A stretch of DNA of 64,000 nt from the NCBI GenBank assembly GCA_013433145.1, contig CM024187.1, positions 10,801,326 through 10,865,325 on the forward strand, written 5' to 3'. This document shows, in pieces, positions 23,901-64,000 of this stretch (positions within the stretch are counted from its first letter, which is position 1; each line of letters opens with the position of its first letter). The notes under the pieces were generated by a model. The model searched no databases, was not told the DNA's origin, and worked only from the letters and a program-made list of their open reading frames with translations. The stretch comes from Ascaris suum (taxonomy: Eukaryota > Nematoda > Chromadorea > Rhabditida > Ascarididae). A program made the position numbers and the translations under genes.

Positions 23901-24794
23901 AATCGAATGGCAGTTTTAATCGTATTCTGACCGTATATTTTAACATACACAAATTTCTCGTAACAATGCAGTCATAAAACCATGCAATAGCAACCATAAA
24001 ATTATGCAGCAAATGCACTGCAATAAGAGTGAAATTGCAGCGACGCTACTATCGCTACTATTCTATATTACAGAAGATCATAAGCTATTTTATATGACTG
24101 CAGAATTTCTTACTTACCCAACGACGCATAACATCATGAAATCAATTCAGCATACAGTTATGTATCATGAGTTCAGCGAATGTATTTCGTACAGTGAGAC
24201 AAGTATTAATAACATGCTATGAGATATACATCAACTATTCAGCGATAGTAACAACAATGGAAAACTAATTACTTCAGAGATCGAATCAGTTATTTACCTC
24301 ATCAGGGGGAAACAGGTACTTGGTAAAACTTGATTGAACTCAATGCTTACATCGTGCTGCATACGCCAAATATTTCTGTGAAATACCACACAGTTCTTCA
24401 GAAATATTTATAATCGAGTGATTTCAAAAAGTGCTTGGTGGAAATAACACTGCAATTATGTGAAGTTACACCAACCAATGGATAATTTCATAAAACCCTC
24501 AACTAATAAAGTGTCCTTCACCCAGAAAGCTCTTTTTGCACATAATTCTTCTGTTCCGATTTGTTTGTTTCCATTTATTTCACTCACAATTTAAAACTTC
24601 CACCGTGGGGGCTTCCATTTTGTTGCAGCACTACTCACGTCGATAAAACTAAGAAATTAATTAGTGCAGCTGATTCAAAGAAGAATCTGAAGTGGAATAC
24701 CTAAGTGACAGACCCATACGAGCAGCGAATGTGCCTTGGGGGGTGGCTGTAGGGGGTTTATCGCGTTCACGAGCCGACCGACCACACCCGCCAT
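2810..24794 (-). CDS. plc-1: Phospholipase C-epsilon (PLC-1), N-terminal half of gene
   Basis: PLC-epsilon hydrolyses PIP2 to IP3 and diacylglycerol at membranes and also carries a CDC25-type exchange domain (Rap1 in known family members). Seventeen minus-strand exons join in one frame to 889 residues: start (1-79), RasGEF (about 60-330), PH-like (327-525), Ser/Pro/Arg linker (577-740), EF-hand helices (745-889). Diagnostic motifs include ILHFPEEVAFQ, RYVSCDLTSVP, CWNIGNFNAAVEIL, HFSSRIGVGGLLNADK, VIHYDPDSGRS, YFLAPQQIAHYWT, RSQSPQPASPLA and SLYTPRSRTP, all close to C. elegans PLC-1 as I recall it. Every exon-exon phase agrees. The catalytic X/Y, C2 and RA domains are absent because the gene runs off the left edge. 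In worms this enzyme acts in ovulation and epidermal morphogenesis (established knowledge). Identity is very secure; the first exon is a prediction. Confidence 0.95.
3750..3843 (-). CDS. plc-1: plc-1 exon: EF-hand region, part 3
   Basis: The acceptor GTTCTTTTTTCAG starts ILTRNSASPICHISEKQQKI, then YNALAIASVN. Human PLC-epsilon has 'LLTRN' and 'QRQISDAIAAASI' at this point. The donor AACAG/GTATGT is phase 2 and is completed by C to Ser in the next exon. Confidence 0.95.
5456..5595 (-). CDS. plc-1: plc-1 exon: EF-hand region, part 2
   Basis: After DVFNECLLMGNANGHSAKRE comes REKHSPRMQSKLVSTASDGG. 'KRERDRHSPRMQS' occupies the same place in C. elegans PLC-1. No canonical calcium-binding loop is visible, as is usual for PLC EF hands. 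The acceptor is GCGTTTATAG and the donor AACG/GTTCGT, phase 1. Confidence 0.94.
5981..6145 (-). CDS. plc-1: plc-1 exon: linker end and first EF-hand helix
   Basis: The acceptor TTCTTTTCAG leads to SRGGETPNSGSISSGGQTS. The EF-like helix follows: EKPVSLSEFVELYRLFSVRM, then RKDLK. In PLC-epsilon this 'SL.EF.EL...F..R.RKDL' block begins the EF-hand region before the X box. The donor CTAAA/GTGAGC is phase 2. Confidence 0.95.
8080..8288 (-). CDS. plc-1: plc-1 exon: Ser/Pro/Arg-rich linker
   Basis: It begins MRAPSIKSYVSSLSGPPSSS and contains GDVDSLYTPRSRTPTTNSYG and GGRSTGGRSTKSW, matching the C. elegans linker. The region is probably disordered, with several Ser/Thr-Pro and Arg-X-X-Ser sites. The acceptor is ATGTGTTTGAG, the same unusual TTTGAG ending as the exon at 10827. 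The donor TGGAG/GTAGAG is phase 2. Confidence 0.93.
10047..10258 (-). CDS. plc-1: plc-1 exon: basic Ser/Arg linker
   Basis: After IKMNKPIEGLNQNV the exon carries ARSRLKQMTIAMTRRMRGG and SRDGSRSQSPQPASPLAAIK. The RSRLK...RGGSR.GSRSQSPQP string is a conserved nematode PLC-1 linker, strongly basic and rich in likely phosphosites; vertebrate PLC-epsilon is different here. The acceptor is GCGCTCAG, phase 1, and the donor AAG/GTTACA, phase 0. Confidence 0.93.
10662..10827 (-). CDS. plc-1: plc-1 exon: PH tail and start of EF/linker region
   Basis: The reading is VVKHLQEQHRSADRRVLWLK, then KLYLQLYSECERE and GPRPFDALQAFG. Human and worm PLC-epsilon share 'P..R..WL...Y..LY' and 'GP....A...FG'. The acceptor GGTGTTTGAG is atypical. 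The donor is a choice between TTCG/GTGGTC and GGTG/GTCGGG; the second keeps the conserved 'FG' and gives phase 1. Confidence 0.92.
11019..11259 (+). CDS. Nested gene exon 1
   Basis: Eighty codons plus one base. It is Lys/Arg-rich at the start, then NVGEESEQHAMHWPNVDHC and SESGDLSEEAQNYVFPLPH. TAA TAA lies in frame upstream of the ATG. The donor is AACA/GTAAAT. Confidence 0.5.
11019..12788 (+). CDS. Nested antisense gene in plc-1, unknown function
   Basis: Exon 1 (11019-11259) starts MREKFKTSSSKKKGNARSKE and ends KGN before a GTAAAT donor, phase 1. Exon 2 enters after TTTTTTTGTCAG at 11612, phase-compatible, reading SLTPATVLKTRRLSMTPL. It either runs to a TGA at 11820 (149 residues, acidic tail) or uses CTT/GTAAAA at 11664 to join a third exon at 12480. 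The third exon reads GLSEFRVQLNASFNKYRS and ends at 12788 (200 residues in all). The transcript would run antisense to plc-1 and interleave with its exon at 12193-12342. Basic N-terminus; no known domain recognised. Confidence 0.5.
11612..11820 (+). CDS. Nested gene exon 2 (terminal or alternative)
   Basis: The acceptor is GCACTTTTTTTTGTCAG, the best plus-strand acceptor in the region. The reading TPATVLKTRRLSMTPLVKKE then RDVHENHTTLQLSDSQGMS ends ...FTDEIMQNK and TGA. An internal phase-0 donor at 11665 would shorten it and permit joining to the exon at 12480. Confidence 0.5.
12193..12342 (-). CDS. plc-1: plc-1 exon: PH-like domain, part 3
   Basis: Fifty residues start AIYRRHSNEEMSVPVFCWTI and include LSDNEFLYFLAPQQIAHYWT, the C-terminal strand and helix of the PH fold. 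The acceptor is CTTTTTTGCAG; the donor AAT/GTCAGT was chosen because the joined protein then reads TVGLTNVVKHLQEQ, as in C. elegans. This exon sits between exons of the opposite-strand nested gene. Confidence 0.95.
12480..12788 (+). CDS. Nested gene exon 3 (terminal)
   Basis: It is entered after TCTTGGTTGCAACAG in phase 0 and carries 102 codons to a TGA. Readable segments are CLFLMSSTDISEILLGLSEF, AKFIQLVAIFGEGPLRCHIS and LTERTQLAELLNNMLQRRMK. The mixture of helix- and strand-like segments looks like a small folded domain. If not spliced to exon 2, it could start at the ATG at 12496. Confidence 0.45.
   Translation, partial: ECLFLMSSTDISEILLGLSEFRVQLNASFNKYRSISYEEHFSVKNRKDCTRAKFIQLVAIFGEGPLRCHISFAKYDLKINFRLTERTQLAELLNNMLQRRMK
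13030..13115. repeat. Degenerate CA/TA-rich tract
   Basis: Imperfect CACA/CATA dinucleotide stretch in a plc-1 intron. Confidence 0.8.
13294..13491 (-). CDS. plc-1: plc-1 exon: PH-like domain, part 2
   Basis: The acceptor GTTTTCAG is followed by a Ser/Pro-rich loop (AAPSSSPSPRPVGCAS). The exon then ends with EGFLRLSYVKSVETVDSYDI. The loop falls where PH strand loops vary between species; the strand after it is conserved. It has 66 codons, phase 0, and donor GAG/GTTTAT. Confidence 0.93.
13776..13833 (-). repeat. Partial duplicate of plc-1 PH exon start
   Basis: This is an almost exact copy of 14097-14155, which contains the acceptor and first 29 coding bases of the exon at 14125. The copy keeps the TTTTTAG acceptor and reads GYEPVQPIKG, then SSR and a stop. 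It lies in the next intron, in the same orientation. Confidence 0.9.
13889..14125 (-). CDS. plc-1: plc-1 exon: PH-like domain, part 1
   Basis: Seventy-nine residues start GYEPVQPIKGAAHGVTLIPL. They include FDLDVIQRLHHGTTVIHYDP, the 'Q.G(T)TVIHY' block shared with human PLC-epsilon and marking its atypical PH domain. The acceptor is GGGCTTTTTAG and the donor AAG/GTGTGA, phase 0. Its first 29 bases plus the acceptor are duplicated about 320 bases downstream in the transcript, in the following intron. Confidence 0.95.
14613..14807 (-). CDS. plc-1: plc-1 exon: RasGEF C-terminal helices
   Basis: The acceptor TTCTTTTTACAG starts FMNDCNGEDHFSSRIGVGGL, then LNADKINLVAVVLDNLELFH. This closes the CDC25 domain in PLC-epsilon. 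The last residues (SGASTTETKEVK) are a variable linker. It has 65 codons, phase 0 at both ends, and donor AAG/GTATTC. Confidence 0.95.
14808..17312 (-). other. plc-1 intron with candidate nested ORFs
   Basis: The flanking exons join directly (KLE to FMND), so no plc-1 sequence is needed here. Two open minus-strand segments inside are listed separately as a possible nested gene. Nothing else is recognisable. Confidence 0.6.
15719..16753 (-). CDS. Candidate nested two-exon gene in plc-1 intron
   Basis: An ATG at 16753, with an in-frame TGA five codons upstream, opens 54 codons starting MVKALSQSDDFHNAFRFVER and ends at a perfect GTAAGT donor (16591, phase 1). A second segment at 15981-15719 can be entered in phase 1 and reads REVRLSGEATIECTVPVLMQ, then SAHHFVVASTWGSSLIGDPN, to a TAA. 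Joined, they give 141 residues. The second acceptor (GCAAATGAG) is poor. I recognise no family; this could be chance open frame. Confidence 0.25.
17313..17510 (-). CDS. plc-1: plc-1 exon: RasGEF domain, part 4
   Basis: The acceptor GTTATTGCAG leads into LCEMLLPSNQAAPSTPYLEA. It continues with VQRALRMPQCRLIPFFG and VFLRDLYAIVNDMPNVVVIG. 'P..P(F/Y).G.(F/Y)L.DL' is the standard CDC25 block following the catalytic hairpin. The exon has 66 codons, phase 0 at both ends, and donor GAG/GTAATC. Confidence 0.95.
18547..18650 (-). CDS. plc-1: plc-1 exon: RasGEF domain, part 3
   Basis: After the split Gly it reads NFNAAVEILMGLKSEKLRPF and then WLSLRHDEKQKYEQ. 'NFNA..EI..GL' is the most conserved CDC25 signature and precedes the nucleotide-displacing hairpin. 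The acceptor is GTTTAAG and the donor CAG/GTGCTT, phase 0. Confidence 0.95.
19449..19554 (-). CDS. plc-1: plc-1 exon: RasGEF domain, part 2
   Basis: The acceptor TTTTTGTTTCAG is followed by VSSWITHVIVSMPTHDDRKT and then ALTSIIRMIDVCWNI. The 'SSW.T..I' and 'R...........CWN' blocks are the core helices of the CDC25 fold. The donor ATCG/GTAATT is phase 1, and the split Gly codon is completed in the next exon. Confidence 0.95.
20375..20512 (-). CDS. plc-1: plc-1 exon: RasGEF domain, part 1
   Basis: Forty-six residues start LSATEYQLFYSIQPMDYVRY and end PSPVRNLVKRLSE. This is the start of the CDC25 catalytic domain, with the conserved 'D(Y/F)V..V.CDL' block. The acceptor is TCATTTAG and the donor GAG/GTAAAA; both ends are phase 0. 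Confidence 0.95.
21446..21588 (-). CDS. plc-1: plc-1 exon: Ser-rich lead into RasGEF domain
   Basis: The reading is SSRSASTSSSASAAHGF, then LELERLQYILHFPEEVAFQ. Human and worm PLC-epsilon have the same 'FPEEVA' block immediately before the CDC25 domain. The donor is CAG/GTGGGC, phase 0. The acceptor is chosen as ATTTATTATAG at 21589 because it gives phase 1; the frame stays open upstream to a TGA near 21680, so other acceptors in that stretch are possible. Confidence 0.85.
23180..23232 (-). CDS. Candidate small exon in plc-1 intron 1
   Basis: Between a TTCTTTAG acceptor and a textbook ATG/GTAAGT donor it reads YICHADCILENFLHRKM (phase 1 in, phase 0 out). It could follow the predicted first plc-1 exon but would then need another phase 0-to-1 exon before 21588. 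One such segment with a good acceptor (GGTTTACAG) occurs near 22000-22045. Treat as tentative. Confidence 0.25.
24701..24794 (-). CDS. plc-1: plc-1 predicted first coding exon
   Basis: An ATG in good context (GAGCACCATGG) opens 31 codons beginning MAGVVGRLVNAINPLQPPP. An in-frame TAA sits four codons upstream, so translation should start here. The exon ends CACTTAG before a GTATTC donor, phase 1, which matches the phase-1 acceptor of the next exon and would create a Val codon at the join. It lies at the edge of a GC-richer stretch. I recognise no domain in it. Other first exons or a longer isoform are possible. Confidence 0.5.
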
Positions 24795-25080
24795 GGTGCT
24801 CGCTTGTTAACGGACGAGACTGCTCCCTTCTTCGCTATTTTTCAGCTTTCGATTGGGTGTTTCGGGAGGGCTGAGTCGGCGGCTGGCCGTCACACAGTTT
24901 CACTTTCCCTTGGGAGCCGGCTTTGCTAATAGGCGTGTGCTTGCGGTCGAAGTGACGCCTTAGAGGGTAGGGCATACATATGGATGGCTGCGCGCTGTTC
25001 ACTTGCATCCAGCTGGCTGCTTGCTCGTCGAGTTGTCGTTTCCGTTACTGTTGTAAACAAACAAACAATTTGAAGCAATT
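24795..25080 (-). promoter_or_regulatory. GC-richer presumptive plc-1 promoter/5' UTR
   Basis: Immediately upstream (in transcript sense) of the predicted plc-1 start, base composition rises clearly above the AT-rich surroundings, with runs such as GGCGGCTGGCCGTC on the plus strand. It ends in an AT-rich stretch with a TTTGTTTGTTTAC motif on the minus strand (forkhead-like). I see no convincing TATA box. Promoter function is inferred from position and composition only. Confidence 0.35.
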
Positions 25081-25827
25081 GAAAAAGTTTTCCTCTCGAC
25101 CACGCTATGTAGTGAGTAGCTCACGTCATCACGGCTAACCTCACTCATCAGAGGCCTCCATCCATCCATTCACCGATTTCATCGAATATTTTACCTAGCA
25201 CCCATCATACCTTGCTGAGGACATACAAGTGTGGGTTAAAATATTCAGTCGTATCGTAGACGATTACAATAAGCAAAAATAAAATTGCCACTTCATTACG
25301 TAGCTGCCCAAGAAGTTTTTTCACGACTTTCTTATAGCCGTTTCTGGGTTCGAGATGCAGCCGAACAAATTAAACATAATTACAGTGGCCGCGCACCTGA
25401 TCCATTCTTTCAGGATGCCTCTGGGTACCCAGTGCGTGAATTTCAAACACTTTATTGTTCGTAGCTGTTCGCTAACTATAAAAACAACACGATTTATAAC
25501 ACTTTTATCCAATTTTTCCTTTTCATCAGCTTCAGACGCGTTCCACACATTACATTCAAATAAATACTAACGAGCGCAGAATTTCTGAATATGAGAAAGG
25601 GATTGTAGGTATAATCACCGAATCTATGAGAAGTGGGAAAATTTGAGGTGATTAGAAAAATAAAGTAAATCTCGTTGCACAGTATCGTCAAGTGCTCTAT
25701 GGAACCCTGGAGAACCTATTAAACCTCGAGAGATTTTATCTGCATTTAGTTCAGAGGGGTGGACTAGAGAGAGGGAGCATTTAATTCCACGAAGAGTTTC
25801 TACCTTCATCCCTCCCCCTCCGTTCAC

Positions 25828-26082
25828 CTCTCCATCTCCTTGCAGCAATTCATGTAGACAGATATTGCAGTGTAACATTACCACGGGACAGTGGAGCAAC
25901 TTCTCTCGAAAAAGAATAACTGGTAGAATGTGTTCACTGAACACCTTAAGCCAATCAACGAAACGGAGAATTTCAGACGCGATGCGATCTATTTTTACAA
26001 CTGCCTTGAATTCGCCACATGCCTCAAGTTTCTTTGAAAGTGCAGCTAAACAACCTCGCACAAAGCGTTCCATGGACAATAC
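25828..26082 (-). CDS. Candidate orphan exon upstream of plc-1
   Basis: Eighty-five codons open in phase 0 at both ends, after TTTTTAGTAG. It reads MERFVRGCLAALSKKLEACG, EFKAVVKIDRIASEILRFVD and EHILPVILFREKLLHC. The donor is GAG/GTGAAC, or GTG/GTAATG earlier. It is predicted strongly helical. It does not fit the phase of the plc-1 exon at 21588 directly. It may be an alternative upstream exon, a pseudo-exon, or chance. Confidence 0.3.
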
Positions 26083-27901
26083 CTACTAAAAATGTGAATG
26101 TCCAACGCTTTCTCAAAAAATCAAAAATTTAAGAAACAAATGACCCTTCTTCACTCGTGCCGCAACAAAAAATTTCCCACTGAAAAACAAAAAAAAAAGC
26201 CTCTACAGGTTTGCGCAACAATTTATAGATATCTCCGTACTCGACACCACGCTATAATAGCGGAACAAAAGAAAATTTCTTTGCTCTTCAAGTGCTATCT
26301 GAGATACCAAGACACTATTACCAATGGAGTAAACATAGCCTCCCCTCACTGATGACCCGTCTTAATAGCTGTTCTCATCAGCAAAACCTCCCAACATACT
26401 CCAACATCGACAATCGCTTTAATGATGCCCCCAAGTGATAACCCACCTCAGTACAGCACTAGTTAACAACTGCTCTCAATCTTCACCCGGAACTCCTTTC
26501 AATATAGGTCCTGACCAAAAGGTTCTCTCCATATAGACCCCCGTTGGCAATATACCTACTTTAATAAACATTCCCGTTTGGTTAAATTTAAAAAACAATT
26601 TAAACCCGAGAAAAACCTACTACATACAAATAACAGCTGCTGCATTTGACAGTTCGTGCATCTGAAGGCGAGTATTTGATCTCTGCATTATAAATCAACC
26701 ATTCCGGCTTCTTTTAATCATCCCGCTAAGCGATTCGACTAATTTTAGAGAAATCTCATTCAGTAATTACGCTTTAACCACTCATCGAGCAGCAAAATTT
26801 GCATATAGTGAAATATAAGCTCATCTACGTTTCACGTTTATTACTTCCGATTGAGCTCCCACTAGCCAGAAATAAGCGGTGAAGCGCGCTGGACAGGTAG
26901 AGGCATTAGGTGGTTCCGCATTCAGCCCACAACACCGACCATAAAAATATGTGGAATATTTTATCAACAATGCATTCACGAGCTATCAGAAAGGCAAAGC
27001 GTGCAAAGCTTCACGTTTTACTTGAATAGACAGTCAGCACAGGTTTTCCACAAAGCGTTCAATTTTCTGTGTTCTGCACTATGAGAAATGCAAATTTACT
27101 TTTGCTAGCACAAAGTGCATGAGAATTTCTTAGTACATTAAAATATCTACAGCTCAATTTCTACATAACGGTTCATTCTGGTTTCTAGCACGGAATGTCA
27201 GACTATGGGAATACACTGTGTCCAACAAAGTATATACCTCTAGCTCCAGTACTCCGCTCGAATAGATCACATAAAACAGAATTGCCGGATGGAATTGCTT
27301 TTGCAAATTTGCTTCGTAAAAACGCACGAAGGCTTCTCAGGCATTGGCTGTTTTTTGCAAACGATCGAATACTTATTTGCAGAGCGTTTCGAAAGATTAC
27401 ATCAGAGAGGAAAAGAATAATCGCATTTTTCACACATGAAAATAGCTAATGCATGTTATCACCGCTAATCTATCAGTTCCCTCACTGCCTACTGAACACA
27501 CTGAACAGCCCCAATAAAACTGAAATTATGCGAACCATCACTATATTCAACGCGATTTACATTGCATTGTTTTAATGGATGCTGTAGCCGAAAACGTAAC
27601 GTTGGTATAGAGATATCGGCCAACTATTGCCAATGAATCGGCTAAACATAAAGCAATAAATGACGCTTTTTTTCTCTTGCTCCGATGAGACAAATAATGC
27701 GACAGAGTGGTTTTTTATATTTCAGACTATTTCCTCGAATTTCCGTCCGCGATCACAAGAGCACAGTTAAATTTCCATGCGAGAACGTAATAAAATTCAG
27801 GCGACGACGCTGTCCGATAAGTCAAACAAAAGTGGTGATTAGGCAGCTGCCCAGGATACCTTCAACACACCGTATTATGAGGAGCAGCGAGTGGTAAAAA
27901 C

Positions 27902-27903
<2 letters not shown>

Positions 27904-27982
<79 letters not shown>
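27904..27982. repeat. (AT)n microsatellite
   Basis: About 79 bases of uninterrupted AT dinucleotide, in the FERM/plc-1 intergenic region. Confidence 0.98.
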
Positions 27983-27985
<3 letters not shown>

Positions 27986-29033
27986 GCTAATAGAAGGAAA
28001 TGTGGACATAATTATAACAAAAAAACTTCATCGAGTATTGTGCAACGTTAGCATAAAGGTTTCGAGAAGAATCTAAGTGTGACATCAGTGGTCAGGCCCG
28101 AGATTTCAAAAATGAACTCAAAGTGTCAATCTTTGATAACATACAAATGTAACACTAACAGTAATAAACATCTCAGAAATCATACGACCCGATGAGTGCA
28201 AGCTTTGTATCAGCAGCGATATCATTCGAAGAAAAAACTAGCATTACTGTTAGGGTACGAAAAACATGGCGAATAAAGTATGGAAAAAGAAACGTGATCC
28301 ACATGATTTAATTATTACAGTAATGCGGCTGCTAATGCGACTGCACGACTCATCTATGCAACTTTGGGTCGAAGTCGTTGCGCACAGTACATCTTGGAAA
28401 CACGAAATCTCTACATGAATTCTTCGAATAGTTATTTCGCTGGCAAAGTGTGAAGAAAGTAACCTAAAAATCTGAGCGAAAAGGTGGCTACACAATATGT
28501 CGAAAACTGTGCAAATGGTGAGGGATGGTTTCCTGTGCTAAGAGAAGAACATCACAAAAGACGTGAGGTCAGCTGCAATTTTCCAGTTCATTAATGCGGA
28601 AACGCTGGAAAAGGCGATTTCGGGATTTTTTGCTGCAGCTAAAATGCATATCCCTTTAGCGTGAGTGTTGCGCATTTTGGCTGCATTCTTTATTTGGAAA
28701 GCTTTTATGCGAGCACATTTTTTCATTTGTATTACCTTTGTCTTCAGTCTTAGGCGACTCTCGAATCTATTCGACCAATTTCTCGCAATAACCCACTTAA
28801 GTGGGGAAAAGAAACGCAGAAATGGGGAAGAGGAACTGAATGCTCCTGAACAACAGTTTATTTTAAATAGGATGTTGGAACGACATCCAGCGAACTGCAT
28901 GAAGTGGAGGAAAGTTGTTGCCATGAACAGGACGAAGTGAGATGATCATTAGTTTTCAAATCATTAGGCGACATCAACTCCCATCTATTTTATTCGCACT
29001 ATTCATGCGGTTCCACTCAACAGCACAGTGTCG

Positions 29034-29035
<2 letters not shown>

Positions 29036-29112
<77 letters not shown>
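29036..29112. repeat. (AT)n microsatellite
   Basis: About 77 bases of uninterrupted AT dinucleotide, 1.05 kb from the previous one. Confidence 0.98.
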
Positions 29113-29117
<5 letters not shown>

Positions 29118-30227
29118 ATCGCTGCATATTTTTGTAGAATGCTCATAAAATGAGCCTTTCGTCAAGTACTTGTGGGGGTGTTTATGTCACACAGTACATG
29201 CGGGCCATACTGTGCCGAAGAACCATGTCTACCGTTTCGTGGTGCGATTTAGGCAGAGTTTCTACTTCAAGACCGCAGCGATATAACGCTCCTATAATGG
29301 CTCCTGTAGCTGTAATTGGTAGCTATTTCTGACACTGGAAAACGACAATATGGTTTCGTTAGACATTTCACAGTACATCAATTATACACATCAAAATACT
29401 ACAATATGTTTCCGAACGCAGGCAAAAGCAGTCCCTCGCCGTTTTATGCGTACAATTCACTCAATTTTAAGCGAGAATACAATTTTTGACTGGTTCATGA
29501 AAGCGAAGACAAAAACTTTAAGCTGATAGAAACGTCATTTATGTTTGGGCAGTAATATTTCAATACTGAAGGTAAACAAGTGCAAAGCAAAATAAAACGA
29601 GAAAAAGAAATGCTAACCAGCAGTAGAATCAGCGACCGATCGTTTGCGCTGCGTTCTCGCCGAGTTTAGCGACTTCTGCACGGATATGGTCGCACTATTT
29701 TGCATTATTTCCCACAGTGCTGTCGAGATCGACTTCAGTGAACTATATGACGATGCTGAATATAGATACAAGCATTACTAATTGTTGTTGTCAGTCGAAC
29801 TGGACGACCGAGTATGCCGTCCAAGTCCAGGTAAGTGGTCGCAATCATTAGGCTTTTTTTTCTGGAATTCTCATACGATGAACCTACGTTTCACTCTTTG
29901 CTTATCACGATCACAAATAGTAAAATTCCTCCCCACGCATCAGCACTTTCCTTATCACACCATGCACTTTTCGAACACAGGAATTTACAGCTTCGTAGAT
30001 GAGTGGTCCACGATAATGAGGAAATGAAATCTCTATTTTAATGCACGAAATTTTAGAAAAGAATCGTGATCATGCAGCAGCTGGATGCGAGCGTATAAGA
30101 ACGGTTCTATCCGCAGTTGCAGATATGAAACAAACATTTAATACGTGAGAAGCAGAAAGATTTAAATTTAGGCATAGCAAAACGCCCTTCAGACGATGAC
30201 ATTTACAGATTCGAAGGGATGGGAAGG

Positions 30228-30270
30228 AGAGGAGCAGGGAGGTGGGGGGAGGGAGGGGGGGGGGAGGAAG
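30228..30270 (+). repeat. G-rich tract, possible quadruplex
   Basis: Several runs of three or more G in about 40 bases (GGGAGGTGGGGGGAGGGAGG, followed by a longer G run). It meets the loose G-quadruplex pattern on the plus strand. Confidence 0.7.
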
Positions 30271-31227
30271 AGATCGTTCATATGATCGTAGGGGGTTCCG
30301 AATTTTTCTAATTTCGAAATCTATTTCCGTTTGAAAAAGCAATCCACGTAGGACTGTCAAGGATGAGACAAGCGAAACGTGACGGTCTCACTATTTTCGG
30401 GCGTTATAATTTGGTGAATAAAAGGTGACAAAATTTACTTACTTGTGAATATTTCGAAACGACCTCAGTAAATGGAAGAAATCTGTTTTATGATCTGTTA
30501 GCAGCCAATGCGACACTCACAAGCATGACTCAATATCAGTGCACTGACAGCAATGAAAAGTAATAATTACTAATCCCTTTTTTGAAAGAAATTCTGCTCA
30601 AAATTCAAATCTTCCCTTTTATCGAATTTGTTCCGACCTCAGCTATTTTTTCTTCACCTAACGAAACGGCAAACAGTTTAAACTATATAAAAAGGCAGCG
30701 CATTTGTTCGCTGATACAATCGTTTGGGCACCTATCTTATCACCGGTAAGGCAGTCACAAAAATGATAACGACAGACCCAAAGTGGAACAGTTGTACAAA
30801 ATTCAACGGAACGCTAAGAATGTGACATATGAAAGGAATGACTTATATACATCGAAAAAAATAAGACACAGCGAACATACTACCCTGCCGTTTATTCTTT
30901 TAAGAAATTGCTTTTCTAAGACGTATTCCGTTTTTCAGGTGATAATGTGACATTAATATAAGGTGATATTCGTGTACTTTAATTATGCTCAAGTTGACAA
31001 GAATGTACGCGTAATCACGAAAAATGCTCCGAGCAACTAAACTGTAGAAGACTTGCTGAAGCGACACAAAGTTTCACCCAGGAAACGCAGCGAGCAGTGA
31101 TTGACTTCAGCGAGAAATTGTGGCAGTGTGGTCATCTTTAATCACCTGTTGCGAAATTCCCTCATACACCTACCTCGATAATCTATAACATCATGCTGCT
31201 TCTCTCGGATAGATTCAACATCCCTTC

Positions 31228-63867
<32,640 letters not shown>

Positions 63868-64000
63868 CAGCCGATATTCTTATTTTCTGTTGCATAAAAC
63901 AGAAACAACAGTGAATTCTGAAGACCGCTTCAGATGGAGCATATGAAGTATGAAGAGATTTTTCATAGAGGAAAAAATAAAATAAAGAGAAGAAATTCTA

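Larger units (their letters stand above)
24795..31227. other. Intergenic region between the FERM gene and plc-1
   Basis: About 6.4 kb lies between the FERM-gene stop and the plc-1 start. It holds two (AT)n microsatellites, a G-rich run near 30230, the presumptive plc-1 promoter, and one open candidate exon at 25828-26082. No AATAAA was seen close behind the FERM stop; variants such as AATTAAA occur about 260 bases on. Confidence 0.55.

Noticed and set aside
28538..28940. Overlapping frames of 128 (minus) and 91 (plus) codons
   Set aside because: Both look compositionally driven, with no splice or start context to prefer either.
27891..29165. Frames containing long Ile-Tyr repeats
   Set aside because: These are translations of (AT)n microsatellites.

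Overview
This window is eukaryotic genomic DNA from a nematode, most likely a rhabditine (clade V) worm. The basis is a long phospholipase C-epsilon gene whose pieces resemble Caenorhabditis PLC-1 almost motif for motif, compact TTTTCAG / TTTTTACAG splice acceptors, and small exons. The introns (up to 14.6 kb) are much longer than in C. elegans, which fits a strongylid or hookworm-like genome; that last step is inference.

Both main genes lie on the minus strand, so they read from right to left. (1) From 63867 down to 31228 there is a 14-exon gene model for an 868-residue protein: an Arg/Ser-rich, probably disordered N-terminal half, then a C-terminal FERM region (F2 and a talin/kindlin/MyTH4-like F3). 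It has an in-frame stop before its first ATG, phase-compatible exons and a clean stop. I could not name an ortholog. (2) After about 6.4 kb of intergenic DNA, plc-1 (PLC-epsilon) runs from a predicted first exon at 24794 to 2810, where the window ends inside an intron. Seventeen exons give 889 in-frame residues: N-terminus, Ras/Rap GEF (CDC25) domain, PH-like domain, a Ser/Pro/Arg-rich linker and EF-hand helices. The catalytic X and Y boxes, C2 and RA domains must lie beyond position 1.

Inside plc-1 introns there are possible nested genes: a plus-strand two- or three-exon gene at 11019-12788, running antisense to plc-1 and interleaved with one plc-1 exon, and a weaker minus-strand candidate at 15719-16753. 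An intron of plc-1 carries a partial duplicate of the neighbouring PH exon start, with an intact splice acceptor.

The rest is intron and intergenic DNA with four long (AT)n microsatellites, an AAAT-type repeat, CA/TA-rich tracts, and C- or G-homopolymer runs. I found no convincing tRNA, rRNA, CRISPR, bacterial operon or complete transposon. All gene models are hand-built from splice signals, reading phase and protein similarity; no search was run.
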